In this document: positions 34,912 through 43,687 of the stretch, in pieces
How the letters are laid out: each line of letters begins with the position of its first letter
Position numbering within the stretch: the stretch's first letter is position 1
NCBI RefSeq assembly: GCF_030696665.1
Contig: NZ_JAUYRV010000007.1
Coordinates: forward strand, 1 to 62,386
Direction: 5' to 3'
DNA length: 62,386 nt
Origin: Novosphingobium sp.
GTDB taxonomy: Bacteria > Pseudomonadota > Alphaproteobacteria > Sphingomonadales > Sphingomonadaceae
Notes under the pieces: generated by a model
What the model was told of the DNA's origin: nothing
Databases searched by the model: none
What the model saw: only the letters and a program-made list of their open reading frames with translations
Made by a program: the position numbers and the translations under genes

Positions 34912-35366
34912 TTCTCGTCGCCTTCAAGCGCGCGTGCGGCCTTGAGCAGCTTTTCGAGAATGCTGCGCAGCTTATCCTGCTCGCGCGTGGTGATGGCTGA
35001 AAAGATCTTCTGGTACATATCCACCGCCTGTGGCCAGATCTGCGCGTGCAATTCACAGCCCGCTGCGGTCAATTCCAGGTGATGCGAGCGCCCGTCGTTC
35101 TCGTTTGGGCTGCGCTGCAAAAAACCTTTGTCCTCCAGCACCTTGCACGCCCGGTTCACTGCCACCTTGTCCATCAAGGTGGCACGGACGAGATCGCGCT
35201 GGGTCAAAGGGCCGGCATCGCCCAGCACCGCCATGATCCGCCATTCGGGAATCTTCAGGCCAAATTCGCTGCGATATTCGCCCGCAATAAGCCCGCTCAC
35301 CGCATTGCTGGTGATGGCCATGCGATAGGGCATGAAGTCGGTAAGGCGGGTCTGTGTTCCTGGCAT
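34908..35366 (-). CDS. MarR-family regulator
   Basis: 152 residues. A standard MarR fold: SGLIAGEYRSEFGLKIPEWRIMAVL dimer helix and first helices, LTQRDLVRATLMDKVAVNRACKVLEDKGFL as helix-turn-helix, and NENDGRSHHLELTAAG as the wing. It is translationally coupled to the fumarylacetoacetase-like gene and probably controls it and related aromatic genes. The ATG at 35366 lies close to an AT-rich promoter region (ttcgtatcacatgaaacc) that may hold its operator. Confidence 0.9.
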   Translation of the reverse strand: MPGTQTRLTDFMPYRMAITSNAVSGLIAGEYRSEFGLKIPEWRIMAVLGDAGPLTQRDLVRATLMDKVAVNRACKVLEDKGFLQRSPNENDGRSHHLELTAAGCELHAQIWPQAVDMYQKIFSAITTREQDKLRSILEKLLKAARALEGDEK

Positions 35367-35506
35367 GATTTCGTATCACATGAAACCAGCTTGGTTTGCA
35401 AGGGCGAAATAAAGTGTCACCAAGCGGCAAGCGAAGCGTTAATTCATTGCCGGAGGGCGGGCCAGACGAAATTTTCTTTATCCGGCCCTCGCAAACCTAT
35501 TGCAGG

Positions 35507-35544
35507 AAAATGGGCGCAGCATCGTTCCATGCTGCGCCCATTTT
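35507..35544. terminator. Intrinsic terminator-like hairpin after the TetR gene
   Basis: A perfect 16-bp stem, AAAATGGGCGCAGCAT (35507-35522) with ATGCTGCGCCCATTTT (35529-35544), and a 6-base loop. It lies 26 bases past the stop of the TetR gene on the minus strand and upstream of the MarR gene. The terminal A/T pairs supply the U-run in either direction. Confidence 0.85.
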
Positions 35545-35569
35545 GCAAGGTCCGCCGGTCAACCGGCGA

Positions 35570-36208
35570 TCAGCGCGCCAGAATGCCCGTCATGATGAAA
35601 TCGACGGTATGCTCGCGGTAACTGTCGCGCAATTCCTCGGTCAGCGTGTCCTGATCGAAGCAATGTTTCAGCACCAGCCGCGCGGAAAAGAATCGGTCAG
35701 CTGCACCAGTCACGGTGAAGTAGAACAGTTGCGGGTTGATCGGCCGGAATACGCCCGCTTTCACCCCATCGCCGATGAAGCGGTTATAGGCCCGGTGCAG
35801 CGGCAGCAGATATTTGTCGGCAATGCGCTTGGCCTCGGCCTCGTCGCTGTCGCGGACCAACCGCATCAGCAGGCGGTTGAGGTAGGGGTATGTGTAATAG
35901 GTATCGATGCACTTCGAGATATGCAGCCGCAGCTTGTCTTCCGGACTCATGTCGTCCTTGGCCAGCAGCGCGTCGACCGAATGGACGATGTTCGCCATGT
36001 CCCGGTCGAGCATCGCTTTGAGCATCCCGGCCTTGTTGCCGAAATAGTATTTCACCAGCGCCGAATTCAGCCCGGATCGCAGGCTCAGTTCCGAAAGCGA
36101 AATGTCGACGACATCGCCTTCACGCATGATGTTGGATGCGGTCTGCAACAGCAGATCGCGCGCGCCCGGCGTCTCCAGGCTTGGCCCTTTTTCCACGTCC
36201 ACACTCAT
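35570..36208 (-). CDS. TetR-family regulator of the acyl-CoA operon
   Basis: 212 residues. The N-terminal helix-turn-helix is DLLLQTASNIMREGDVVDISLSELSLRSGLNSALVKYYFGNKAGML, with the typical YYFGNKAGML end. The C-terminal ligand domain is all-helical (LNRLLMRLVRDSDEAEAKRIADKYLLPLHRAYNRF). ATG 36208 overlaps the stop of the enoyl-CoA hydratase gene by 4 bases, so it belongs to that operon. It is a candidate to bind the palindrome at 39188-39203. Acyl-CoA binding is inferred from context. Confidence 0.9.
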   Translation of the reverse strand: MSVDVEKGPSLETPGARDLLLQTASNIMREGDVVDISLSELSLRSGLNSALVKYYFGNKAGMLKAMLDRDMANIVHSVDALLAKDDMSPEDKLRLHISKCIDTYYTYPYLNRLLMRLVRDSDEAEAKRIADKYLLPLHRAYNRFIGDGVKAGVFRPINPQLFYFTVTGAADRFFSARLVLKHCFDQDTLTEELRDSYREHTVDFIMTGILAR

Positions 36209-37077
36209 TCCCAACCCGGTTCGCTCCACCACGGATAAAACGACGGCATATCCGAAGAAACGCGTCCCGGGTAGCGGGGAGCGCGTTTTTCAAGGAAACT
36301 GGCAATTCCTTCGGCGGCATCGCCCCCGCGCGACAGCGTGTAGATTGCCCGGCTATCGACCCGGTGGGCTTCCATCGGGTGCGAAAGGCTGGGGTTGCGC
36401 CACAGCATCGCGCGCGTCATCGCCACCGAAACCGCGCTGGTATTGTCGGCAATTTCGCGCGCCAGCGCCACGGCTGCGGGCATGAGATCTTCCGGTTCGT
36501 GCAAGGATCGCACCAGCCCTCCCCGCAGCGCCTCTTGCGCATCAAATATGCGGCCCGTCATGCACCATTCCAGCGCCTGCGCCGTGCCCACGATGCGCGG
36601 CAGAAACCAGCTCGAAGCCGCCTCGGGCACAATCCCGCGCCGCGCAAACACCAGCCCGAACCGCGCCTTCGTGGATGCAAGGCGAATGTCCATCGGCAAT
36701 TGCATGGTCACGCCCACACCCACTGCCGCGCCGTTGATCGCGCCGATCACCGGCTTTTTCGATTCGTAGATGCGCAGCGTAATCATCCCGCCACCATCGC
36801 GCACGCGCGGGTCAGACAAGTCCTCCACCGCATCGCCGCTGGAGAAAACGTGCTTGCCATCATCGGGCGTCAGGTCCGCGCCTGCACAGAACGCCCGGTC
36901 GCCCGATCCCGTCACGATCACCGCCCGCACGCTGTCATCGGCATCGGTGCGGTCGAACGCATCGATCATCTCGGCCATCATGGTGCCGGTATAGGCGTTC
37001 ATCTTCTCGGGCCGGTGCAGCGTCAGCGTGGCGATGCCTTCGGCGATGTCGAGCTTGATCTGCGTGTAATCGGCCAA
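36205..37077 (-). CDS. Enoyl-CoA hydratase/isomerase
   Basis: 290 residues of the crotonase family. The first block is ATLTLHRPEKMNAYTGTMMAEMIDAFD, the oxyanion-hole strand is AFCAGADL, and the second is GAINGAAVGVGVTMQLPMDIRLAS. The catalytic Glu appears in GIVPEAASSWFLPRIVG. It would hydrate or isomerise enoyl-CoA in fatty or aromatic acid breakdown. TTG 37077 is chosen because GGGAGAG lies 5-6 bases upstream; a GTG start would add nine odd residues. It sits between the SDR and TetR genes. Confidence 0.9.
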   Translation of the reverse strand: MADYTQIKLDIAEGIATLTLHRPEKMNAYTGTMMAEMIDAFDRTDADDSVRAVIVTGSGDRAFCAGADLTPDDGKHVFSSGDAVEDLSDPRVRDGGGMITLRIYESKKPVIGAINGAAVGVGVTMQLPMDIRLASTKARFGLVFARRGIVPEAASSWFLPRIVGTAQALEWCMTGRIFDAQEALRGGLVRSLHEPEDLMPAAVALAREIADNTSAVSVAMTRAMLWRNPSLSHPMEAHRVDSRAIYTLSRGGDAAEGIASFLEKRAPRYPGRVSSDMPSFYPWWSEPGWE

Positions 37078-37103
37078 CAAAACTCTCCCGAAAACCCTCC
37101 GCA

Positions 37104-37128
37104 CCCCCGCGAAGGCGGGGGCCTCAGG
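37104..37128 (+). repeat. Dispersed GC-rich repeat, single arm
   Basis: CCCCCGCGAAGGCGGGGGCC, continuing CTCAGG, is identical over 25 bases to the reverse complement of the right arm of the large hairpin at 55004-55090. It contains its own small palindrome (CCCCCGC-GAAG-GCGGGGG-like). It lies between the enoyl-CoA hydratase and SDR genes. Confidence 0.7.
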
Positions 37129-37173
37129 CCAAGGGCGCGCCCCGCTTGTTGCGAGTGCGCGCCCTCTGTCACA

Positions 37174-37959
37174 TCAACGCGGCGCCATGCGGATCGCACC
37201 GTCAAGGCGCACGTCCTCGCCGTTGAAATAGCTCGTCTCGATCATGCACATCGCCAGATTGGCATATTCTGCCGGTTGACCGAGCCGCTTGGGGAACGGC
37301 ACCGAAGCCGACAGCGCATCGCGCACGTTCTGCGGGGCACCTGCCAGCAGCGGCGTATCGAAAATGCCGGGCAGGATCGTGTTCACGCGGATACCCTCGG
37401 CCATCAGATCACGCGCGATCGGCAAGGTCATGCCCACCACGCCACCCTTCGATGCGGAATAGGCTGCCTGCCCCATTTGTCCGTCTTCAGCTGCAACCGA
37501 AGCCGTGTTCACAATCGCCCCGCGCTCGCCAAATTCGTCACACGGATCAAGCGCCATCATGCCCGCAGCCGACTTTGCGATGCAGCGGAATGTGCCCACC
37601 AGATTGATCTGGATGATCCAGTTGAACGCATCCATCGGGAAATGCTTGATCTCGCCCGTTTCCTTGGAACGGCTTGCAGTCTTGATCGCGTTGCCGGTGC
37701 CCGCGCAGTTGACCAGAACGCGCTCCTGCCCATGCGCCGCGCGCGCCTTGGCAAAGCCTGCGTCCACGCTCTCATCGCTGGTCACGTTCACTTCGCAGAA
37801 CACGCCGCCGATTTCAGCGGCCATTGCCTCGCCCTTGTCCTTCTGCAAGTCGAAGATGGCAACCTTCACGCCCTTGGCGGCAAGCGCCCGGGCGGTGGCG
37901 GCACCAAGGCCGGAAGCGCCGCCGGTCACCACGGCTGCTACGGTATTGTCGAGCTTCAT
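37174..37959 (-). CDS. SDR dehydrogenase, 3-hydroxyacyl-CoA dehydrogenase type II-like
   Basis: 261 residues. The Rossmann motif is VTGGASGLGAATARALAAKG (TGxxxGxG), NAG appears as VNCAGTGNA, and the catalytic residues are Ser in NTASVAAEDG and YSASK (Y-x3-K). Sequence such as IQINLVGTFRCIAKSAAGMM and FPKRLGQPAEYANLAMCMI resembles type II 3-hydroxyacyl-CoA dehydrogenases (HSD17B10). It fits between the hydratase and the thiolase as the third step of beta-oxidation. AGAAGGAC precedes the ATG. Confidence 0.9.
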   Translation of the reverse strand: MKLDNTVAAVVTGGASGLGAATARALAAKGVKVAIFDLQKDKGEAMAAEIGGVFCEVNVTSDESVDAGFAKARAAHGQERVLVNCAGTGNAIKTASRSKETGEIKHFPMDAFNWIIQINLVGTFRCIAKSAAGMMALDPCDEFGERGAIVNTASVAAEDGQMGQAAYSASKGGVVGMTLPIARDLMAEGIRVNTILPGIFDTPLLAGAPQNVRDALSASVPFPKRLGQPAEYANLAMCMIETSYFNGEDVRLDGAIRMAPR

Positions 37960-37990
37960 CAGATAAGTCCTTCTTCCTGAATACTAAAAA

Positions 37991-39163
37991 TCAAAGCGCT
38001 TCGATGATCGTCACGTTGGCAACACCGCCGCCTTCGCACATCGTCTGCAAACCATACTTGCCGCCCCGCGCCCGCAGCGCATGGACCAGCGTTGCCATCA
38101 GCTTCGTCCCCGATGCGCCCAGCGGATGGCCCAGCGCTATCGCGCCGCCATTGACGTTGAGCTTTTCAGGGTCCGCGCCGGTATGCTTCAGCCACGCCAT
38201 CGGCACCGAAGCGAAAGCTTCGTTTACCTCGTAAAGGTCGATGTCGGCCATGCTCAGCCCCGCCCGCTGCAACGCACGGTCAGTGGCGAACAGCGGCTCT
38301 TCCAGCATGATCACCGGATCGCCCGCCGTCACCGTCAGGTTGTGAATGCGCGCCAGCGGCGTCAGCCCATAGGCCTTGAGCGCCGCTTCAGACACCACCA
38401 GCACCGCGCTCGACCCATCGCAGATCTGGCTGGAACTTGCCGCCGTGAGTGAACCTTCAGGCTGCAACAGCTTTACCCCCGCAATGCTCTCCAGCGTCGC
38501 GTCAAAGCGGATGCCCTCGTCCACGCTGTGCATCGCCGGGCCTTCGGGCGTCTCCACCTCAACGCCGACGATCTCGTTCGCAAAAGCCTGCGCATTGGTC
38601 GCCGCAATCGCCTTCTGGTGGCTGGCAAGCGCAAAGCGGTCGAGGTCGTCCTTGGAGAACCCATGCTTCTTCACGATCATTTCCGCGCCCACGAACTGCG
38701 AGAACATGATCCCCGGATACTTCTCCTCCAGCCCCGGCGATTTGTAGTGCCCAAGGCCTTCCTTCATGTGGAACGTGGCGTTGGATCCCATCGGCACGCG
38801 GCTCATGCTTTCCACACCCGCCGCAATCACCACGTCCTGCGTGCCAGACATTACCGCCTGCGCCGCAAACTGGATCGCCTGCTGCGATGATCCGCACTGC
38901 CGGTCGATGGAAACCGCAGGCGTCGATTGCGGCAGCAGCTTTGACGCCAGCACCGCATTGCGCCCCACCTGCATCGCCTGCTGTCCGGCTTGCGTCACGC
39001 AGCCCATGATCACATCGTCAACAACGGTCGGATCAAGCCCCACCCGCGCGATGATCGCATCAAGGCTGCGCGCGGCCAAATCCACCGGATGCACGCCTGC
39101 CAGCCTGCCACCCCTGCGTCCTCCAGCCGTGCGCACGGCATCGACGATATAGGCGGTTGCCAT
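37991..39163 (-). CDS. Acetyl-CoA C-acyltransferase (thiolase)
   Basis: 390 residues, normal for the family. The nucleophile Cys is in SIDRQCGSSQQA, the catalytic His in GGAIALGHPLGASG, and the second Cys in TMCEGGGVAN. NEAFA is also present. It cleaves 3-ketoacyl-CoA, the last step of beta-oxidation. It is the first gene of the thiolase-SDR-hydratase-TetR operon. The palindromic site at 39188-39203 lies 25-40 bases upstream of its ATG. Confidence 0.95.
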   Translation of the reverse strand: MATAYIVDAVRTAGGRRGGRLAGVHPVDLAARSLDAIIARVGLDPTVVDDVIMGCVTQAGQQAMQVGRNAVLASKLLPQSTPAVSIDRQCGSSQQAIQFAAQAVMSGTQDVVIAAGVESMSRVPMGSNATFHMKEGLGHYKSPGLEEKYPGIMFSQFVGAEMIVKKHGFSKDDLDRFALASHQKAIAATNAQAFANEIVGVEVETPEGPAMHSVDEGIRFDATLESIAGVKLLQPEGSLTAASSSQICDGSSAVLVVSEAALKAYGLTPLARIHNLTVTAGDPVIMLEEPLFATDRALQRAGLSMADIDLYEVNEAFASVPMAWLKHTGADPEKLNVNGGAIALGHPLGASGTKLMATLVHALRARGGKYGLQTMCEGGGVANVTIIEAL

Positions 39164-39187
39164 TATTCCGACTCCTCTCAGAAACCT

Positions 39188-39203
39188 TTAATCGAACGAT
39201 TAA
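39188..39203. promoter_or_regulatory. Palindromic operator, probable TetR site
   Basis: TTAATCG-AA-CGATTAA is a perfect 7-bp inverted repeat, 25 bases upstream of the thiolase start. Its size and AT-ends with CG centre fit operators of TetR-family regulators of acyl-CoA metabolism. The likely binder is the TetR protein at 35570-36208, encoded at the end of the same operon. The binder is inferred. Confidence 0.6.
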
Positions 39204-39267
39204 GCAGCCTGTGCCCACTGGTCAAGCACACTTGTGCCAAACGCCCCTCCACCGCATAGACCCGCAC

Positions 39268-40143
39268 GTGAGCAAGGAATCCGCCCTCATCGCCGCCCTG
39301 CGCGCGCTGGCCCCGCACCCCGCCGCGCGCGGATTGCAGGACGATTGCGCCGTGCTCGATTTCGGCGGCGAAACCATGATCCTCACGCACGACATGATGG
39401 TCGAAGGCGTCCACTGGCTGCCCGGGCAGGACATGGCCGACGTCGCCTGGAAACTCGTCGCCGCCAACCTGTCAGACCTCGCCGCCAAAGGCGCGGAACC
39501 CATAGGCGTCCTGCTCGGCTTCACGCTGGGCGAGGATGACACGCGCTTCCTCCACGGCCTGAACGAAGCCCTCACCGCCTTTGCCGTCCCGCTGCTCGGC
39601 GGCGATACCGTCAGCGCCAACGGCCCGCGCAGCCTCGGCCTCACGGCCCTTGGCCGCGCCACCTGCCGCCCTGTGCCAGACCGTCGCGGCGCCAGTCCCG
39701 GCGATACGCTCTGGCTCACCGGCCCTGTCGGCGCAGCCATGCTCGGCTTCGAGGCGTTACGCGACAAGACCGACGCCAGCAGCACCGCCTTCCGCCGCCC
39801 CCTGCCCCGCCTCGCCGAAGGCCGCGCCCTGGCCCCCATCGTCACCGCGATGATGGATGTATCTGACGGCCTCCTGATCGACGCCGCCCGCATGGCGCAG
39901 GCCAGCGCCATCACCTTCGCCATCAACAGCACAAACGTCCCCTTCCCCGCCAGCCTCCCCCCCGCCCGGCAAGACGAAGCCATGCGCTGGGGCGATGATT
40001 ACGAACTGCTGTTCACGCTCCCCCCCGGCACAAATCCCCCTATCCCGGCGCACCACATCGGCACGGCCTCCTTACCTTCGGGCAGCCCAATCATCGTCGA
40101 TGGTGCAGTGCCGCATAATAATCTGGGTTACATGCACGATTAA
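39268..40143 (+). CDS. thiL: Thiamine-monophosphate kinase
   Basis: About 291 residues from GTG 39268. It phosphorylates thiamine phosphate to thiamine diphosphate with ATP. Motifs are GLQDDCAVLDFGGE (metal-binding Asp pair), MILTHDMMVEGVHW, NLSDLAAKGAEPIGVLLGF, LGGDTVSANGP and DVSDGLLIDAARM. The start codes KESALIAALRALAPH, the usual N-terminus; longer frames upstream look non-coding. No clear ribosome site is seen. The nus/rib neighbours common in other bacteria are absent here; hppA follows. Confidence 0.92.
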   Translation: MSKESALIAALRALAPHPAARGLQDDCAVLDFGGETMILTHDMMVEGVHWLPGQDMADVAWKLVAANLSDLAAKGAEPIGVLLGFTLGEDDTRFLHGLNEALTAFAVPLLGGDTVSANGPRSLGLTALGRATCRPVPDRRGASPGDTLWLTGPVGAAMLGFEALRDKTDASSTAFRRPLPRLAEGRALAPIVTAMMDVSDGLLIDAARMAQASAITFAINSTNVPFPASLPPARQDEAMRWGDDYELLFTLPPGTNPPIPAHHIGTASLPSGSPIIVDGAVPHNNLGYMHD

Positions 40144-40264
40144 AAACCCTTTGACCCACGTCATGGAAAGGCTTGCGGGTCAGAAATAAAACGATAGCTT
40201 CCCGTCCACCCGCAACGACGGGTGCGGGCCTTTCGGGGTCCGGCAAATAAAGGGGGATGCCAAC

Positions 40265-42388
40265 GTGAACCTTGTCGTATTATCGATACTGCTAGGGTTG
40301 CTGGCCATTGTTTATGGCTTCGTGACCAGCCGTCAGGTGCTGGGCGCACCGGCGGGCAACGCCAAAATGCAGGAAATTGCCGCCGCCATTCAGGAAGGCG
40401 CACAAGCCTATCTGAAGCGCCAGTACACCACCATTGCAATTGTCGGCGTGGTCGTCGCCGTCATCATCGCCGCCACTTTGGGCGCGATTTCCGCCACCGG
40501 CTTCGTCATCGGCGCAGTGCTTTCGGGCGTCGCGGGCTTCATCGGGATGAACATTTCCGTGCGCTCAAACGTCCGCACGGCGGCGGCTGCACAGAGCGGC
40601 CTTCAGGCAGGTCTCACGCTGGCCTTCCGCGCAGGCGCGATCACCGGCATGCTGGTGGCAGGCCTTGCCCTGCTCGCCATCGCGGTGTTCTATCACTACC
40701 TGACCGACATCGCTGGATACACCGTGGGCGGCGATGATCGCACCGTGGTCGATGGCCTCGTCGCGCTTGCCTTCGGCGCATCGCTCATCTCGATCTTCGC
40801 GCGTCTGGGCGGCGGCATCTTCACCAAGGCGGCAGACGTCGGCGCTGACCTCGTCGGCAAGGTTGAGGCTGGCATCCCCGAAGACGATCCGCGCAACCCC
40901 GCTGTCATTGCCGATAACGTGGGCGACAATGTGGGCGATTGCGCCGGCATGGCCGCCGACCTGTTCGAAACCTATGTCGTCACCGTGGGCGCAACAATGG
41001 TGCTCACCGCGCTGCTGCTCAAAGGCTTGGGCGCGGCCCTTGCCCCGATGATGGCGCTGCCGCTGCTGATCGGCGGCGTGTGCATCGTGACCTCGATCAT
41101 CGGCACCTATTTCGTCAAACTCGGCAGCTCGAACAACATCATGGGCGCGATGTACAAGGGCTTCCTTGTCACCGCCATCCTGTCTGTCGGCGCGATCTGG
41201 TGGGCCATCGACTATGCCCTTGGCGGCATGGAGGTGGCGATGAGCTACACCGTGCTGGCTGATACCGTCACCTTCACCGGCCGCACGCTGTTCTACTGCT
41301 CGCTGATCGGCCTGATCATCACCGGCCTGATCATCTGGATCACCGAATACTACACCAGCACCAGCTACCGCCCGGTGCGCTCCATCGCCAAATCGTCGGA
41401 AACCGGGCACGGCACCAACGTGATTCAAGGTCTTGCCATCAGCCTTGAATCCACCGCCATGCCCACGCTGGTGATCTGCGCAGGCATTATCGGTGCCTAC
41501 CAGCTCGCCGGCCTCATCGGCATTGCCTATGCGGCAACCGCGATGCTGGCGCTGGCTGGCATGGTCGTCGCGCTCGACGCTTATGGCCCTGTGACAGACA
41601 ACGCAGGCGGCATTGCCGAAATGGCAGGTCTGGACGATTCGGTCCGTGAAAAGACCGATGCATTGGATGCCGTAGGCAACACCACCAAGGCCGTGACCAA
41701 GGGCTATGCCATCGGCTCCGCTGGCCTTGCGGCACTCGTCCTGTTTGCCGCCTACACCACTGACTTGCGCGAATTCTTCCCGAACCTCGCAGTCAGCTTC
41801 AGCTTGGAAAATCCCTACGTCATCGTCGGGCTGCTGCTCGGCGCGCTCCTGCCGTATCTGTTCGGGGCGATGGGCATGACCGCCGTGGGCCGCGCCGCCG
41901 GAGACGTGGTGATCGACGTACGCACCCAGTTCCGCGAAAATCCGGGCATCATGGCGGGCACATCCAAGCCCGACTACGCCCGCACCGTAGATCTCGTCAC
42001 CAAGGCTGCAATCAAGGAAATGATCGTGCCATCGCTGCTGCCGGTGCTTGCGCCGATTGTGGTATATTTCGTCATCACCGCCGTCGCAGGCCAGGCCAAC
42101 GGCTTTGCGGCCCTTGGCGCACTCCTGCTCGGCGTGATCGTCGGCGGGCTGTTCGTCGCCATCTCGATGACCTCGGGCGGCGGCGCATGGGACAATGCCA
42201 AGAAGTACATTGAAGACGGCCACCACGGCGGCAAGGGCAGCGAAGCCCACAAGGCTGCCGTCACGGGTGACACCGTGGGCGATCCCTACAAGGACACCGC
42301 CGGACCTGCCGTCAATCCGATGATCAAGATTACCAATATCGTCGCGCTGCTGCTTCTGGCCGCGCTGGCAAGCAACGCAGCCGGATAA
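40265..42388 (+). CDS. hppA: Proton-translocating inorganic pyrophosphatase
   Basis: 707 residues and about 16 membrane helices. It couples hydrolysis of pyrophosphate to proton pumping. The substrate site is [35 protein letters not shown], and a second acidic cluster is [32 protein letters not shown]. Lys in GNTTKA is the mark of the potassium-independent group. Start is GTG 40265, with AAAGGGGGA about 5 bases upstream. A terminator follows, so it is a single-gene unit. Confidence 0.96.
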   Translation: MNLVVLSILLGLLAIVYGFVTSRQVLGAPAGNAKMQEIAAAIQEGAQAYLKRQYTTIAIVGVVVAVIIAATLGAISATGFVIGAVLSGVAGFIGMNISVRSNVRTAAAAQSGLQAGLTLAFRAGAITGMLVAGLALLAIAVFYHYLTDIAGYTVGGDDRTVVDGLVALAFGASLISIFARLGGGIFTKAADVGADLVGKVEAGIPEDDPRNPAVIADNVGDNVGDCAGMAADLFETYVVTVGATMVLTALLLKGLGAALAPMMALPLLIGGVCIVTSIIGTYFVKLGSSNNIMGAMYKGFLVTAILSVGAIWWAIDYALGGMEVAMSYTVLADTVTFTGRTLFYCSLIGLIITGLIIWITEYYTSTSYRPVRSIAKSSETGHGTNVIQGLAISLESTAMPTLVICAGIIGAYQLAGLIGIAYAATAMLALAGMVVALDAYGPVTDNAGGIAEMAGLDDSVREKTDALDAVGNTTKAVTKGYAIGSAGLAALVLFAAYTTDLREFFPNLAVSFSLENPYVIVGLLLGALLPYLFGAMGMTAVGRAAGDVVIDVRTQFRENPGIMAGTSKPDYARTVDLVTKAAIKEMIVPSLLPVLAPIVVYFVITAVAGQANGFAALGALLLGVIVGGLFVAISMTSGGGAWDNAKKYIEDGHHGGKGSEAHKAAVTGDTVGDPYKDTAGPAVNPMIKITNIVALLLLAALASNAAG

Positions 42389-42419
42389 CTGGCGCAACCC
42401 ACAAGTTGGGGAGAGGAGA

Positions 42420-42450
42420 CCCCGCCCGGCGCAATCCGGGCGGGGTTTTT
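42420..42450 (+). terminator. Intrinsic terminator after hppA
   Basis: A 10-bp stem, CCCCGCCCGG (42420-42429) with CCGGGCGGGG (42436-42445), a 6-base loop and then TTTTTCTTTT. A strong rho-independent terminator 32 bases past the hppA stop. Confidence 0.95.
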
Positions 42451-42517
42451 CTTTTGCCCTCACGTTAACCGAGTTTTCGCGCCTTGCCGTTTAGGGCTGA
42501 AGGCGGAGAACCAGATT

Positions 42518-43687
42518 TTGAACGCGCCGCCCTTCCCATCGCTGACTGGCCTGCTGCCGACCGTCCCCGGCGGGACCGTGCGCACACGCCTCGATCCGTG
42601 GCGCAAATGGGCATCGGGCGACCCCCGCACGCGCTGGCAGGAACTGGCCGAAGCAGCCACCACGCCCAACCCGTTCTTCGAACCGTGGTATCTCCTTCCC
42701 GCCTGCGAAGCCTTTGATACGCAAGGCGCAACGCGAATCCTCACGCTCGAAATTGGCAAAGAACTCATCGGCCTCCTGCCGCTCACGTCGCCCAAACGCT
42801 ATGGTCGCTGGCCATTGCCGCACCTTGCCACGTGGCTCCACCCCAACGCCTTCCTCGGCGCACCATTGGTCCGAGCGGGGTGCGAGACGCTGTTCTGGCA
42901 GGCCCTGTTCGATTGGGCCGACGAAGACAGCTCTGCATCACGCGCACTGTTCCTCCACCTACCCGCCATGCCGCTTGAACAACCGCTGACGCAGGCCCTG
43001 TTCGATGTGGCGGACCGCGAACACCGCACTGCCGCGCTGGTCATGCGCGAACAGCGCGCGCTGCTGCATTCACCGCTCACGCCGGAACTCTATCTCGAAC
43101 GCGCATTGCCCGGAAAGAAGCGCAAGGAACTGCGTCGGCAGCATACCCGGCTGGGCGAACAGGGCGAACTCACCTTTGAGCGCAATGATGATGCAAATGC
43201 CATTGCCGAATGGACCGAAGCCTTTCTCTCCCTTGAACAACGCGGCTGGAAAGGCAAAAGCGACAGCGCAATGGCCTGCGCCCCCGGCACAGCAGCGCTG
43301 TTTCGCCAGTCGCTCGCCAGCGCCGCTGCGCTTGGCAAGCTTGAGCGGCTCTCGCTCAACCTCGATGGCCAGCCCATCGCCATGCTCGCCAATTTCCTCA
43401 CCGCTCCGGGCAGCTTTTCCTTCAAGACCGCGTTCGATGAAGCCTATTCCCGCTTCTCACCGGGCGTGCTGCTCCAGCGCGAAAATCTGGCGCTGCTCTC
43501 ACGCCCCGGCATTGCATGGTGCGATAGCTGCGCCGCGCCCGATCATCCCATGATCGACAGCCTGTGGACTGAACGCCGCCCCATCGGCCGCATTTCCGTG
43601 GCGCTTGGCGGACGGTTGCGCCGCACGATCTTCGAAACACTCCTCGCCATTGAACTTCGGCGGAATCCAACAGGATTAGGCAGATGA
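42518..43687 (+). CDS. GNAT-superfamily acyltransferase, CelD/BcsL-like
   Basis: About 389 residues. It shows the two-lobed GNAT arrangement of the CelD/BcsL (Acetyltransf_6) group: FFEPWYLLPACEAF near the N-terminus, GKKRKELRRQHTRLGEQG, then AFLSLEQRGWKGKSDSAMA and SFKTAFDEAYSRFSPGVLLQ, which is the usual ending. Such proteins acylate sugars, lipids or polysaccharides; the substrate here is unknown. TTG 42518 has GGCGGAGA about 8 bases upstream. It overlaps the next gene by 4 bases, so both act together. Confidence 0.75.
   Translation: MNAPPFPSLTGLLPTVPGGTVRTRLDPWRKWASGDPRTRWQELAEAATTPNPFFEPWYLLPACEAFDTQGATRILTLEIGKELIGLLPLTSPKRYGRWPLPHLATWLHPNAFLGAPLVRAGCETLFWQALFDWADEDSSASRALFLHLPAMPLEQPLTQALFDVADREHRTAALVMREQRALLHSPLTPELYLERALPGKKRKELRRQHTRLGEQGELTFERNDDANAIAEWTEAFLSLEQRGWKGKSDSAMACAPGTAALFRQSLASAAALGKLERLSLNLDGQPIAMLANFLTAPGSFSFKTAFDEAYSRFSPGVLLQRENLALLSRPGIAWCDSCAAPDHPMIDSLWTERRPIGRISVALGGRLRRTIFETLLAIELRRNPTGLGR

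Noticed and set aside
36136..37980. Long plus-strand frame across the TetR, hydratase and SDR genes
   Set aside because: It spans three real genes on the other strand and has an antisense-like composition.
40565..42463. Open frame of over 600 codons on the minus strand opposite hppA
   Set aside because: It mirrors the codon bias of hppA, is rich in His, Asp and Arg, lacks any fold-like pattern, and hppA has every family motif.
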